In this document: piece by piece, positions 38,538 to 47,838 of the stretch
Numbering within the stretch: the stretch's first letter is position 1
How the letters are laid out: the number at the start of each line of letters is the position of its first letter
Assembly (NCBI GenBank): GCA_963721905.1
Contig: CAVRMF010000015.1
Location: 186,001-250,000 of the forward strand
Origin: Roseiarcus sp963721905
Lineage (GTDB): Bacteria; Pseudomonadota; Alphaproteobacteria; Rhizobiales; Beijerinckiaceae
Direction of reading: 5' to 3'
Length of the DNA stretch: 64,000 bases
Position numbers and translations under genes: made by a program
The notes under the pieces: model-generated
What the model was told of the DNA's origin: nothing
The model's input: only the letters and a program-made list of their open reading frames with translations
Databases searched by the model: none

Positions 38538-38740
38538 AGGGGTCTCCGGCGCCGGACCGGCGCAAATTAAGGGGGATTGCGCGCTATCTATGCCGAAAGG
38601 CGGGAAGAAGGAAGGGGTTGGCGCCAATCGCGGGGGGGGCGGCAACGAAAGCGGCTCACGCGGCTCGAATCGGCATGGTCGGCAGGCTGCCCCGTTCGCG
38701 GCGCCCCGCGCTTCCGCTCGGCCGATTAAACGGGATCGGC

Positions 38741-39184
38741 CTAGCCGCCCTGAGGTCCGGACGGAGGAACGTGCTCTTCGTACTGCGGTAGGTCGTCGGC
38801 GATCGTAAACCACGGCGCTTTGGAGCCGACGAAAATATGGTGCGTAGGCCTTATGGTCGGATCGTCGATGAGGGTCCCCATGGCGACGTGAACGAAGGCC
38901 CCGTCGCGGACAACCGAGAAGAGAAGCGAGCCGCAGACCCTGCAGTGCGTGTTGTTGGCGTCTTCTTCGCCGAAGATCATAAGCTCGGACTCGCCCTTTG
39001 TAATCGCGAGCTTCTCGCGCTCGATTCCCGCGAACGGCTTGAACGCTGAACCTGTCGTCCGCCGGCAGTTTGAGCAGTGGCAGTGTGCCGCATAGAGGAA
39101 CGCGTCCGCCACGGCGTATTCCACCGCGCCACAATAGCATTTGCCGGCAAGAATGCGGCGGGTCGGTTCCTCGTGGCTGATCAC
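38741..39184 (-). CDS. GFA-family (Mss4-like zinc fold) protein
   Basis: 147 aa from a GTG at 39184 with GGAGGAG upstream. Zinc cysteines lie in 'GKCYCGAVEY', 'HCHCSNCRRTTGSAF' and 'THCRVCGS', the pattern of glutathione-dependent formaldehyde-activating enzyme relatives. Most proteins of the family have no proven formaldehyde role. Confidence 0.9.
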   Translation of the reverse strand: MISHEEPTRRILAGKCYCGAVEYAVADAFLYAAHCHCSNCRRTTGSAFKPFAGIEREKLAITKGESELMIFGEEDANNTHCRVCGSLLFSVVRDGAFVHVAMGTLIDDPTIRPTHHIFVGSKAPWFTIADDLPQYEEHVPPSGPQGG

Positions 39185-39255
39185 GGGTTCTCCTCCCGGA
39201 GGCTGGCGGAAGCGGCAGGGCCATGCGACGTCATGACTTAAGCCTCCGACAATAT

Positions 39256-40317
39256 ATGAGCAGTCCACCCATGCGATCCTCAAAAATCATCCATGTCGTC
39301 TCCTGCCATGCCGAGGGAGAGGTCGGCGACGTGATCGTCGGCGGGGTCGCGCCGCCGCCTGGCGACACTTTGTGGCAGCAGTCGCGGTTCATCGCCCGGG
39401 ACGGGGCGCTGCGCGATCTTGTCCTCAACGAGCCTCGCGGCGGCGTTTTCCGGCACGTCAATCTGCTCGTGCCGGCCAAGGACCCCCGGGCGCAGATGGA
39501 ATTCATCATCATGGAGCCGGAGGACACCCCGCCGATGTCGGGCTCCAATTCCATCTGCGTCGCCACGGTGCTGCTTGAAGCCGGCATTCTGCCGATGCAG
39601 GAGCCCCAGACCCGCCTCACGCTCGAGGCGCCGGGCGGCCTGATCGAGGTCGTCGCGGATTGCCACGACGGCAAAGCCGAGCGCATCAACGTCGAGAACG
39701 TGCCTTCGTTCGCCGACCGGCTCGATGCGCCGCTCGAAGTCCAAGGCCTTGGAACCCTGACCGTCGACATCGCTTATGGCGGAGACAGTTTCGTCATTGT
39801 CGACGCAAAGGCGGTCGGCTTTACGATCGCGCCGGACGAAGCTCGCGAGTTGGCCGAACTGGGGGTCAGAATAACCGGCGCCGCCAACGAGCAACTCGGG
39901 TTCACGCACCCGGAAAACCCCGGCTGGGACCACATTTCGTTCTGTCAGTTCGCTGGTCCCCTCACGCGTAAGGGCGCCGAAATCAGCGGCCCCAACGCCG
40001 TCGTCGTCCGCCCGGGCAAGATCGACCGCTCTCCGACCGGGACCGGATGCAGCGCCAGAATGGCGACGCTGGTCGCGCGAGGACTACTGGGCGTCGGCGA
40101 GGTCTATCTGGCGCGCTCCATCATTGGCTCCGAGTTCATCTGTCAAGTCGCCCGCAAGACAACAATCGCCGGGCGGGCGGCCATCACGCCAGTCATCTCG
40201 GGCCGCGCATGGATCACAGGCGTTCACCAACACATGCTGGATCCGGCCGACCCCTGGCCGGCGGGATACCGGCTCGCCGACACGTGGCCACGGCTCACAC
40301 CCAAAAGTCGTACTTGA
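39256..40317 (+). CDS. Proline racemase-family protein with Ser/Cys active-site pair
   Basis: 353 aa from the ATG at 39256 (a later ATG at 39271 is possible). Family motifs are 'HVVSCHAEGEVGDVIVGGV', 'RHVNLLVPAK' and the C-terminal 'DRSPTGTGCSARMATLVARG'. The first catalytic position, usually Cys in MCGH, is Ser ('MSGSNSIC'), while the second keeps Cys. Family members with such pairs include 4-hydroxyproline epimerases; a simple proline racemase is unlikely. No hydroxyproline pathway genes are adjacent. Confidence 0.85.
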   Translation: MSSPPMRSSKIIHVVSCHAEGEVGDVIVGGVAPPPGDTLWQQSRFIARDGALRDLVLNEPRGGVFRHVNLLVPAKDPRAQMEFIIMEPEDTPPMSGSNSICVATVLLEAGILPMQEPQTRLTLEAPGGLIEVVADCHDGKAERINVENVPSFADRLDAPLEVQGLGTLTVDIAYGGDSFVIVDAKAVGFTIAPDEARELAELGVRITGAANEQLGFTHPENPGWDHISFCQFAGPLTRKGAEISGPNAVVVRPGKIDRSPTGTGCSARMATLVARGLLGVGEVYLARSIIGSEFICQVARKTTIAGRAAITPVISGRAWITGVHQHMLDPADPWPAGYRLADTWPRLTPKSRT

Positions 40318-40350
40318 AAGAAGGAACCGCGCTCCCTACCTATCGGAAAG

Positions 40351-40365
40351 TTGAAGAGGTTTCAA
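40351..40365. promoter_or_regulatory. Palindrome TTGAA-N5-TTCAA upstream of the korC-like gene
   Basis: A 15-bp dyad lies in an AT-rich gap 117 bases before the korC-like start. Half-site spacing resembles FNR/CRP-type operators without matching their consensus exactly. A redox or oxygen regulator would suit a ferredoxin-type 2-oxoacid oxidoreductase, but this is inference. Confidence 0.35.
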
Positions 40366-40481
40366 AGAGTTAATATAACTTTATCATTGTTCTCGCTTAA
40401 CTCGCCGACGAATCGGGTTTGAATGCGCGCCAAGCAATTCTGACAAATTCCGGTTGAGGACGGCAGGGAGACTACGGCTTC

Positions 40482-42273
40482 GTGCAAGCGACTGATATCT
40501 CGCATCCCGATTACTTCCACAGAGTGGTCGATTGCCAGTGGGCCTGCCCGGCGCACACGCCCGTCCCCGAGTACATTCGCCGCATCGCCGATGGCGACCA
40601 CGACGGCGCCTATCTCATTAATTGGGAGTCGAACGTCTTCCCGGGAATCCTGGGACGAACCTGCGATCGTCCATGCGAGCCCGCCTGCCGACGCGGACGC
40701 CTGCAGGAAGAGCCGGTCGCCATTTGCCGCCTCAAACGCGTCGCCGCCGACCGCAAGAGTGACATTACTGATCGCCTGCCGAAGGCCCCCGCTACGCGCA
40801 ACGGAAAGCGCATCGGTTGCATCGGCGCGGGGCCGGCCTCGCTGACGGTCGCCCGCGATCTCGCCGCAATCGGCTATGACGTGGTTGTGTTCGATTCCGA
40901 CTCGAGCGCCGGCGGCATGATGCGCAGCCAAATTCCGAAGTTCCGTTTGCCGGACGAAGTGATCGACGAGGAGGTTGGCTACGCGCTGTCGACCGGGGGA
41001 GCGTTCGTCGCCTCGCGACGCATCGAGAGCCTCAAGGCGATGCTCGCCGAGGGTTTCGACGCGATCTTCGTCGGCTGCGGCGCGCCCCGCGGCCGCGATC
41101 TCGACGCGCCCGGCCGCCGCGAGGCGGCCAAGAACATTCATATCGGCATCGACTGGCTCGCAAGCGTGTCATTCGGTCATACGCATTCGATCGGACGCAG
41201 GGTCATCGTGCTTGGCGGCGGCAACACGGCGATGGATTGCTGCCGCACCTCGCTCAGAACTCGGCGGCCACGACGTCAAGGTCGTCGTGCGATCTGGCTT
41301 TGCCGAGATGAAGGCCTCGGCCTGGGAAAAGGAAGACGCGATGCACGAGGGCGTCGCGATCCTCAATTTTCTCGTGCCCAAGGCCTTCACGCACGAGCGC
41401 GGCCGTCTGACCGGCGTGATGTTCGAAAAGGTGACGGCCGAGAAGGATGACCGCGGACGACGCATCCTCGCGTCGACCGGCGAGCCCGACGTTCACATCG
41501 AATGCGACGACGTCCTCGTCGCCGTCGGCCAGGAGAACGCCTTTCCCTGGATCGAGAGCGACGCGGGGCTTGCCTTCGGCAAGGACGGGCTGCCGGCAAT
41601 CGATCCGGTCACGTTCCAGTCGAGCCTTCCGTACGTCTTTTTCGGCGGCGACGCAGCTCTCGGGCCCAAAAACATTATAACCGCGGTGGCGCACGGCCAC
41701 GAGGCGGCGATTTCCATCGACGCCTACTGCCGTGGCAAAGACCCGCGCGCGCGGCCGGCGCCCATGACCAATCTCATCAGCCAGAAGATGGGCCTCCACG
41801 AGTGGTCCTACGACAACGCCATCACCCTCGACCGCCGGTTCGCAGTGCCGCACGTCGAAAACACCAAAGCGCTCAAGAACGTTAAGACCGAAGTCGAGCT
41901 CGGGTTTACCGACCAGCAGGCCTTGGCGGAAGCGCGCCGCTGTCTCAACTGTGACGTCCAGACGGTCTTTTCCGCGCCCGCCTGCATCGAGTGCGACGCT
42001 TGCGTCGACATCTGCCCGTTGGACTGCATTTCCTTCGTTCCCAATGCGCGCGAGGAAGAACTGCGCCGCTCGCTCAACGCGCCGGCCCTCAATCTGACGC
42101 AGGCGATCTATGTGTCCGAGCCCGTCAAGACGGGGCGGATCATGGCCAAGGACGAAGATCTCTGCCTCCACTGCGGGCTTTGCGCCGAGCGCTGTCCCAC
42201 GGGGGCGTGGGACATGCGGAAGTTCACCATCGAGTTTCCCCGGGCGGGGCGCACATGCCAATCCACGCTGTAA
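40482..42273 (+). CDS. KorC-like FAD/NAD(P)-binding oxidoreductase with two [4Fe-4S] sites, one-base frameshift
   Basis: GTG start at 40482. The N-terminal part resembles GltD (glutamate synthase small subunit): cysteines in 'CQWACPAHTPVPEY' and 'CDRPCEPACRRG', FAD motif 'GAGPASLTVARDLA', NAD(P) motif 'VLGGGNTAMDCC'. The frame then breaks at the GAACTC at 41257-41262; removing one base restores 'SLRLGGHDVKVVVRSGFAEM' and about 596 aa. The end carries a two-cluster ferredoxin domain ('CIECDACVDICPLDC', 'CLHCGLCAERCPTGAW'). It overlaps korA by 19 bases. Likely passes electrons between KorAB and NADP(H), as KorC does in Azoarcus/Thauera. Confidence 0.87.
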
Positions 42274-44090
42274 ACGACTTCGTCATCCGCTTCGCCAACG
42301 TCAACGGCTCCGGGTCCGCGAGCGCGAACCTCCTCTTCGCGCGTTCGATCATGCGCATGGGCGTGCCGATCGCCCCGCGCAACATCTTTCCCTCGAACAT
42401 TCAGGGCCTGCCGACCTGGTACGAGGTGCGGGTGAGCGAACAGGATCGCCTCGGCTCACGCGGCGGCGCAGATATTCTCGTGGCGATGAATCCGCAGACC
42501 TTCGTCCAGGACATCGCCGCGATCGAACCGGGCGGCTATCTCTTTTACGACTCGACGCGGCCGATGCCGCCCTCGGCGCTGCGCGACGACCTAACGGTCA
42601 TCGGCATGCCGCTCACCGAAATCTGCGCCGCCGAATACGACGATCCCAGGCAGCGGCAGCTCTATAAGAACATCATTTATGTCGGAGCGCTGGCCGCGCT
42701 CCTCGACATTGACGTCGCGGTCATGGAGACGCTCGCCGCCGAGACCTTCAAAGGCAAGGAGCGGCTGCTCGACGCCAACCGGCGCGCGCTGCATATCGGA
42801 TACGACCATGCCAAAGAGCGCTTCGACTGTCCGCTCGGCATACGCGTGCGGCGAAGCGAGGCGGTCGGCGATCGCATTCTGGTCGAAGGCAATTTCGCCG
42901 CCGGCCTCGGCGCGGTCTATGGCGGCGCAACGGTCTGCGCCTGGTATCCGATCACGCCATCCACTTCGCTCGCGGAGGCGTTCGAGCGCAATTGCGCGCG
43001 CTTCCGCATCGATCCCGCGACGGGCAAGAAGAACTACGCATTCGTGCAAGCCGAGGACGAGATCGCGGCGATCGGAATTGCCGTCGGCGCGGGCTGGAAC
43101 GGCGCGCGCGCGTTCACCACGACGTCCGGCCCCGGCATTTCGCTGATGCAGGAATTCTTCGGCCTTGCCTATTTCGCGGAGATTCCGGTCGTGGTGTTCG
43201 ACGTCCAGCGGGGCGGCCCCTCGACCGGCATGCCGACCCGCACCCAACAGTCCGATCTTCTCTCCTGCGCCTTCGCCTCGCACGGCGATACGAAGCATGT
43301 CCTGCTCATGCCCGATGGTCCGGGCGAGGCGTTCGAATTCAGCGCGAGCGCGTTCGACTTCGCCGAGCGGCTGCAGACGCCGGTCTTCGTCATGCTGGAT
43401 CTCGACATCGGCATGAATTCGCACCTGACCGAGCCGTTCCGGTGGGACGATTCCCGCCTCTACGATCGCGGCAAGGTTCTGTCGCACGACGACCTCGAGC
43501 GCGCCGTTAATTTTGGCCGCTACAATGACGTGGACGGCGACGGCGTTCCCTACCGAACGATGCCGGGCGCGCATCCCACGCGCGGCGCCTATTTCACCCG
43601 CGGCACCAGCCGCGACCGCTTCGCTCGCTACACCGAGGACGCCACCCCGTACATCGACAATATGGAGCGACTCCTGCGCAAGTTCGAAACGGCGCGCGGC
43701 CTGCTGCCCCGCCCGATCTTGAGGAAGGCCGCGAGGCCGACGCGCGTCGGCGTCATCCACTACGGATCGACCACGGACGCGATGGACGAGGCCGTCGAGC
43801 TGTTGGCCGCGAACGGCGTCGACGTCGACACGTTGCGCATCCGCGCCTTTCCGCTTAGCCGCGAGATCACTGATTTCGTGCAGAATCACGATCAGGTGTT
43901 CGTCGTCGAACAGAACCGCGACGCGCAGATGCGCACGCTCATGACGGCCGACCTCGGCTTGGATCCAGCGCGTCTGACTTCGATCCTCCATTACGGCGGC
44001 ATGTCGATCACCGCCCGTTACATCGTACGCGAGGTTTCCGGCCGGCTGCCGAAGCCGGTCACCAAGAAAACTGTCGAGGCCGTATCGTGA
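42255..44090 (+). CDS. korA: 2-oxoacid:acceptor oxidoreductase, gamma-alpha fusion (KorA-like)
   Basis: 611 aa from the ATG at 42255, inside the end of the korC-like gene. Residues 1 to about 190 are the gamma domain ('ANVNGSGSASANLLFARSIM', 'GGADILVAMNP'); the rest is the alpha subunit with 'WYPITPSTSLAEAFE', 'TTSGPGISLMQEF' and 'RGGPSTGMPTRTQQSDLL'. Length (about 66 kDa) matches KorA of the NADP-linked 2-oxoglutarate oxidoreductase. Decarboxylates a 2-oxoacid to acyl-CoA with KorB. 2-oxoglutarate is the likely but unproven substrate. Confidence 0.92.
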   Translation: MPIHAVNDFVIRFANVNGSGSASANLLFARSIMRMGVPIAPRNIFPSNIQGLPTWYEVRVSEQDRLGSRGGADILVAMNPQTFVQDIAAIEPGGYLFYDSTRPMPPSALRDDLTVIGMPLTEICAAEYDDPRQRQLYKNIIYVGALAALLDIDVAVMETLAAETFKGKERLLDANRRALHIGYDHAKERFDCPLGIRVRRSEAVGDRILVEGNFAAGLGAVYGGATVCAWYPITPSTSLAEAFERNCARFRIDPATGKKNYAFVQAEDEIAAIGIAVGAGWNGARAFTTTSGPGISLMQEFFGLAYFAEIPVVVFDVQRGGPSTGMPTRTQQSDLLSCAFASHGDTKHVLLMPDGPGEAFEFSASAFDFAERLQTPVFVMLDLDIGMNSHLTEPFRWDDSRLYDRGKVLSHDDLERAVNFGRYNDVDGDGVPYRTMPGAHPTRGAYFTRGTSRDRFARYTEDATPYIDNMERLLRKFETARGLLPRPILRKAARPTRVGVIHYGSTTDAMDEAVELLAANGVDVDTLRIRAFPLSREITDFVQNHDQVFVVEQNRDAQMRTLMTADLGLDPARLTSILHYGGMSITARYIVREVSGRLPKPVTKKTVEAVS

Positions 44091-45142
44091 GCTATCTCGC
44101 CAAGCCGAAGTTCCAGCACCCCTCGCTCGAGGTCAATGCGCTCGGCTTTACCCATCGCGACTATGAAGGCTCGATGTCGACGCTCTGCGCCGGCTGTGGG
44201 CACGATTCGATCAGCGCGGCGATCGTACGCGCCTGTTTCGAACTTTCGCTGCCGCCGCACCGGATCGCCAAGCTCAGCGGCATCGGCTGCTCCTCGAAGA
44301 CGCCGACCTACATGCTCGGCCAGAGCCACGGCTTCAACTCGGTGCACGGACGCATGCCTTCCGTGCTCACCGGCGCCAATCTCGCCAACCGCGATCTCAT
44401 CTATCTCGGCGTCTCCGGCGACGGCGACACCGCCTCGATCGGCCTCGGCCAGTTCGCCCACGCCATGCGGCGCGGCGTCAATATGGTCTATATTGTCGAG
44501 AACAACGGCGTGTACGGCCTGACCAAGGGTCAGTTCTCGGCAACCGCCGACCGGGGCTCGAAGAGCAAGAAGGGCGTCGACGCGACCGACGGGCCGATCG
44601 ATCTCGTTGCGCTAGCGATTCAGCTCGGCGCTTCGTTCGTCGCCCGCAGTTTCTCGGGCGACAAGGCGCAGCTCGTGCCGCTCATCAAGGGGGCTTTCGA
44701 GCATCGCGGCGCGGCCTTCATTGATGTCATTTCGCCCTGCGTCACCTTCAACAATCACGCCGGCTCGACCAAGAGCTTCGACTACGTTCGCGAGCACAAC
44801 ATCGCCGTCAACGCGCTTGACGTGATCAGCGGCCGGACAACGATTGAGGTCGACTACGCCGAGGGTGACCGGCAGGACATCTTGATGCACGACGGAACGA
44901 CCATTCGCCTGCACAAGCTCGAGGCCGGTCTCGACGTCTCGGAGCGTTCGGCGGCGTTCGTGACGCTCGAACGCCATCACGCCGCCGGCGAGATCGCGAC
45001 CGGTCTCCTCTACCTCAACGAAAACGCCAGGGACCTGCACGAGGGCCTCGACACGACGCCGCGTCCGCTCAACGAACTCGGCCAGGAGATCCTCTGTCCC
45101 GGTTCGAAGGCGCTCCAGGCGATCAACGCGTCGCTGAGGTAG
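44087..45142 (+). CDS. korB: 2-oxoacid:acceptor oxidoreductase beta subunit (KorB-like)
   Basis: 351 aa from a GTG that overlaps the korA stop by GTGA. It binds thiamine diphosphate through 'GDGDTASIGLGQF' and 'VENNGVYGLTKGQFS'. Cysteines in 'CAGCGHDSI', 'GIGCSSKTPT' and 'ISPCVTFNNH' can hold its [4Fe-4S] cluster. Together with the previous two genes it makes a korC-A-B operon. Confidence 0.93.
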   Translation: MSYLAKPKFQHPSLEVNALGFTHRDYEGSMSTLCAGCGHDSISAAIVRACFELSLPPHRIAKLSGIGCSSKTPTYMLGQSHGFNSVHGRMPSVLTGANLANRDLIYLGVSGDGDTASIGLGQFAHAMRRGVNMVYIVENNGVYGLTKGQFSATADRGSKSKKGVDATDGPIDLVALAIQLGASFVARSFSGDKAQLVPLIKGAFEHRGAAFIDVISPCVTFNNHAGSTKSFDYVREHNIAVNALDVISGRTTIEVDYAEGDRQDILMHDGTTIRLHKLEAGLDVSERSAAFVTLERHHAAGEIATGLLYLNENARDLHEGLDTTPRPLNELGQEILCPGSKALQAINASLR

Positions 45143-45194
45143 GGGCGCCCCAACAACCTGAACGCATGCGGCGACTCATCGCTCCGCCGCGCGC

Positions 45195-45686
45195 TCACCC
45201 CCGCCATCCCAGCCTTACGAATGGCCGGGATCCTCCCTCGCGGACAAAGCCGAGGCGCTCCCAGAGCCTCAAGGACGCGACATTCTGCTCGAGCACATTG
45301 ACCCGCGCCGGCAGGCCAAGACGCCGCGGCTCTTCGAGCGCGCTTGTCATCAGACGCGTGCCCAGTCCACGCCCCTGCGCTTGCGGCAGGAGCGCGATAT
45401 CGACATAGGTGACGCAGCGATCCCCGACGTCTGTGACGAGCCGCCCGACCGGCTCGCCCATCAACTCGACCACTTCCCACCGCGCGTTCGGAAACTCGTG
45501 CCGATAGGTCGCCGTCATCGACCGGTATTGCGCGCTGAGCAGGAAATCCTTGGCCGCCGCGCCGATCGGCATCGCCGCCATGTCCGCCGCCTTCCTCGCA
45601 ACGAACAGCGCATAGAGAAAGGCTCTGTCGGCTTCGTCGTCGCGCACAGGGCGGAGCGTCAGGGCGCCGTCCGCCGGCGAGCTCAT
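45195..45686 (-). CDS. GNAT-family N-acetyltransferase
   Basis: 163 aa. The acetyl-CoA loop is 'LLPQAQGRGLGTRLM' and the C-terminal half has 'LGLPARVNVLEQNVASLRLW' and 'ERLGFVREGG'. Convergent with korB. Substrate unknown. Confidence 0.88.
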   Translation of the reverse strand: MSSPADGALTLRPVRDDEADRAFLYALFVARKAADMAAMPIGAAAKDFLLSAQYRSMTATYRHEFPNARWEVVELMGEPVGRLVTDVGDRCVTYVDIALLPQAQGRGLGTRLMTSALEEPRRLGLPARVNVLEQNVASLRLWERLGFVREGGSRPFVRLGWRG

Positions 45687-45760
45687 GCGTCACTTACCGC
45701 TCGACAATGCCGCCCATTTTGTCCACGGTCGCACGAACTTGGAAATGGGGACGAAATGCC

Positions 45761-46048
45761 ATGACCGAAGGCGTCGGCGCAGACAGTTTTTCGCCACACG
45801 TCGGTAAGGAAATTCTCTTGCCGGACGGGCATAGGCTGACGCTCGTTGCTGTTGACCGGCGCGGCTCGCCTGCGCCAGGCGCCCCGCGCGCCGCTTTCAC
45901 CCTCATCCTGCGCGGCGCCCCCGCCCCGATCGTCCCGGAAGGCATGCATCGGCTCACCCTCGAAGACGGCGCGAGCTTCGATCTCTATCTCATCCCCATC
46001 TACACGCCATCGCGCGATCGCCAGGACTATCAGATCGTCTTCAATTGA
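45761..46048 (+). CDS. DUF6916-like small protein
   Basis: 95 aa from the ATG at 45761 with only a weak ribosome site. The pattern 'FSPHVGKEILLPDGHRLTLV', 'PRAAFTLILRGAPAP' and the end 'DRQDYQIVFN' matches small DUF6916 proteins, which are often encoded beside tail-collar (MdpB-like) genes, as here. Confidence 0.7.
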   Translation: MTEGVGADSFSPHVGKEILLPDGHRLTLVAVDRRGSPAPGAPRAAFTLILRGAPAPIVPEGMHRLTLEDGASFDLYLIPIYTPSRDRQDYQIVFN

Positions 46049-46070
46049 TGGCGTTCCGGCCGCGCCCGCC

Positions 46071-46616
46071 TCAACTGCGCGACGGAAAAATTCCTTGCAG
46101 CGCGATGCAATAGTTCAGCCCAAGGAACGGCATGCGGTTCTCGTGCGGCTGCCCGCCGGTGGACGCAAGCGACCCCATGGCAACCGTCGGCGCGGCAGAA
46201 CTATAGATGTTAACCAGCGGCGAGCCTGTTTCGCTCGCATAACCGCTGCCCAATGTGACCCCACTGCCTGGTACGTTCGTGCCGCCCGTCTGGCCGTTGT
46301 TCGTCGCGTTGACGGTGTGGGTGTGGCCGCCGGACTGCATTTCGGCCAGGACCAGGGTATGCAACTCTTGGCCGCCCGTTTGCCCGAGATTGTACAGCGC
46401 TAGGCCCGGCCCCTCGCCCGATGCGTTGGCGATGCGGCCGCGAAGATCCGGCAACGCAAAATTTGAAATCCCGTCGCCGCCGTAAGTGGTGCCCAGCAGC
46501 GAGAACAGCGCCTGGTTCTGGTTGATTGGCAACAACTGGCCCGCGCAGAGCGCCCATCCCTTCGGCGCAAAGCCGAAGGAAAAGGCTTCAATCTCACCAA
46601 GGTATGGCTGTGCCAT
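46071..46616 (-). CDS. Phage tail-collar domain protein (MdpB-like), 1 of 3
   Basis: 181 aa. N-terminal 'YLGEIEAFSFGFAPKGWALC' and 'GTTYGGDGISNFALPDLRGR' define the collar domain; 'GGHTHTV' is the conserved histidine site; the C-terminal 'YCIALQGIFPSRS' is shared by the three copies. No other phage genes are near, so it is a domesticated, probably exported or fibre-like protein. Confidence 0.9.
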   Translation of the reverse strand: MAQPYLGEIEAFSFGFAPKGWALCAGQLLPINQNQALFSLLGTTYGGDGISNFALPDLRGRIANASGEGPGLALYNLGQTGGQELHTLVLAEMQSGGHTHTVNATNNGQTGGTNVPGSGVTLGSGYASETGSPLVNIYSSAAPTVAMGSLASTGGQPHENRMPFLGLNYCIALQGIFPSRS

Positions 46617-46663
46617 GGTCGCGTTCTCCGTCCGGGCGCATCCGCGCCGCTAGTCGATCGGCC

Positions 46664-47212
46664 CTAACTGCGAGACGGGAAAATTCCCTGCAACGCAATG
46701 CACCAGTTCAGCGTCAGATAGGGTTGCAAATTGTTGTGAGGCGCGCCGCCGCTCGTCACCGGGGCGACCTGGCCGGCCGCGGCTAGGCTGGCCGCGGTTC
46801 CGGAAGCGCTATAGGTGTTGACGGGGAAGGCGCCGCCGCGACCGGACCCTTGCCCTTCGGCGGGCAGTGCGCCGTTTGGCGCGTTGGTCGTCGCCGCAAC
46901 TGCGAAAGCCGGGAACGCGTGCGAATGGGCAGGAACCGTCGCCGTCGTCAGCGTGACGGATTCCTGGCCCTGCTGACTGCCCATGTCGTAGACCGAGAGG
47001 CCCGGCCCCTGGCCCTGCCCGATCGGAACTCGGCCACGAAGATCCGGCAGCGCAAAATTCGACGTGCCGTTGCCGCCGAACTGCGTGCCCAAGAGCGAGA
47101 ACAACGCTGTGTTCTGGCTGATCGACAACAACTGGCCTTCGCACATGGCCCACCCGAGGGGGGCGAAGTTGTACGGGAAGAGCGTTATCTGGCCGAGAAA
47201 TGGACTGCTCAT
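46664..47212 (-). CDS. Phage tail-collar domain protein (MdpB-like), 2 of 3
   Basis: 182 aa with the same plan: 'FLGQITLFPYNFAPLGWAMC', 'GTQFGGNGTSNFALPDLRGR', 'PAHSHAFPA' and the end 'WCIALQGIFPSRS'. The variable middle differs in sequence from its neighbours, as expected after duplication and divergence of binding tips. Confidence 0.9.
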   Translation of the reverse strand: MSSPFLGQITLFPYNFAPLGWAMCEGQLLSISQNTALFSLLGTQFGGNGTSNFALPDLRGRVPIGQGQGPGLSVYDMGSQQGQESVTLTTATVPAHSHAFPAFAVAATTNAPNGALPAEGQGSGRGGAFPVNTYSASGTAASLAAAGQVAPVTSGGAPHNNLQPYLTLNWCIALQGIFPSRS

Positions 47213-47245
47213 TGGTTCTCCCCCTGATGCGGCGCCGCCAGTTCG

Positions 47246-47770
47246 TCACGCCTGCGATGGAAAAATTCCCTCGAGGGCGATGATGTAATTGATCGTCGTG
47301 CTGGGCTGCCGGTTCTCATGCGGACCTCCGGAGCCAGCGCTCGGCGAGACCGTGTTGGTCGCCAGGACTGTCTGGGTCCCTGCGGTCGCGTAGATCGGCG
47401 TGCCCGAGCTGGGCGTGCCGAGGACGACCCCCGAACCGGGCGTCGGGGTGGTCGCCGTCGCCGCCGCCTCGAGCGCATGCGTATGGCCGGCGAACTGGCT
47501 GCTCGTCAGCGTGACGGATTCGACGCCTCCGGTCTGGCCCTGAACGTAGGACTGCAACCCCGACCCCTGTCCCTGCCCGAGCGCCGCGCGTCCGCGAAGA
47601 TCCGGCAGCCCGAAGGTCGTCTGCCCGTCACCGCCAAAGGTCGTGCCGATGAGGTTGAACAGCGCCGAGTTCTGAGCGATCGACAACAGTTGGCCGTTAC
47701 ACATAGCCCAGCCCACCGGCGCAAAATTGAATCCCACCGCAAGCACTTGACCAAGAAAAGGCTGGCTCAT
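47246..47770 (-). CDS. Phage tail-collar domain protein (MdpB-like), 3 of 3
   Basis: 174 aa: 'FLGQVLAVGFNFAPVGWAMC', 'GTTFGGDGQTTFGLPDLRGR', 'AGHTHALEA' and the end 'YIIALEGIFPSQA'. It is the first of the three in transcription order and shares a promoter region with nothing upstream but the PEP-CTERM gene. Confidence 0.9.
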   Translation of the reverse strand: MSQPFLGQVLAVGFNFAPVGWAMCNGQLLSIAQNSALFNLIGTTFGGDGQTTFGLPDLRGRAALGQGQGSGLQSYVQGQTGGVESVTLTSSQFAGHTHALEAAATATTPTPGSGVVLGTPSSGTPIYATAGTQTVLATNTVSPSAGSGGPHENRQPSTTINYIIALEGIFPSQA

Positions 47771-47838
47771 GCGTGCTCCCTCCCCGCTTCAATGTCCGGG
47801 CGCGTTAACCCGCGCCGAGGCGTATTACCCGGCGCGCC

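Noticed and set aside
38590..38808. Small basic ORF (Lys/Arg/Gly rich) between leuC and the GFA gene
   Set aside because: It overlaps the GFA gene antisense, has poor composition and no ribosome site.
45761..47770. Prophage based on tail-collar proteins
   Set aside because: No capsid, portal, terminase, integrase or lysis genes are near; the collar genes stand alone.
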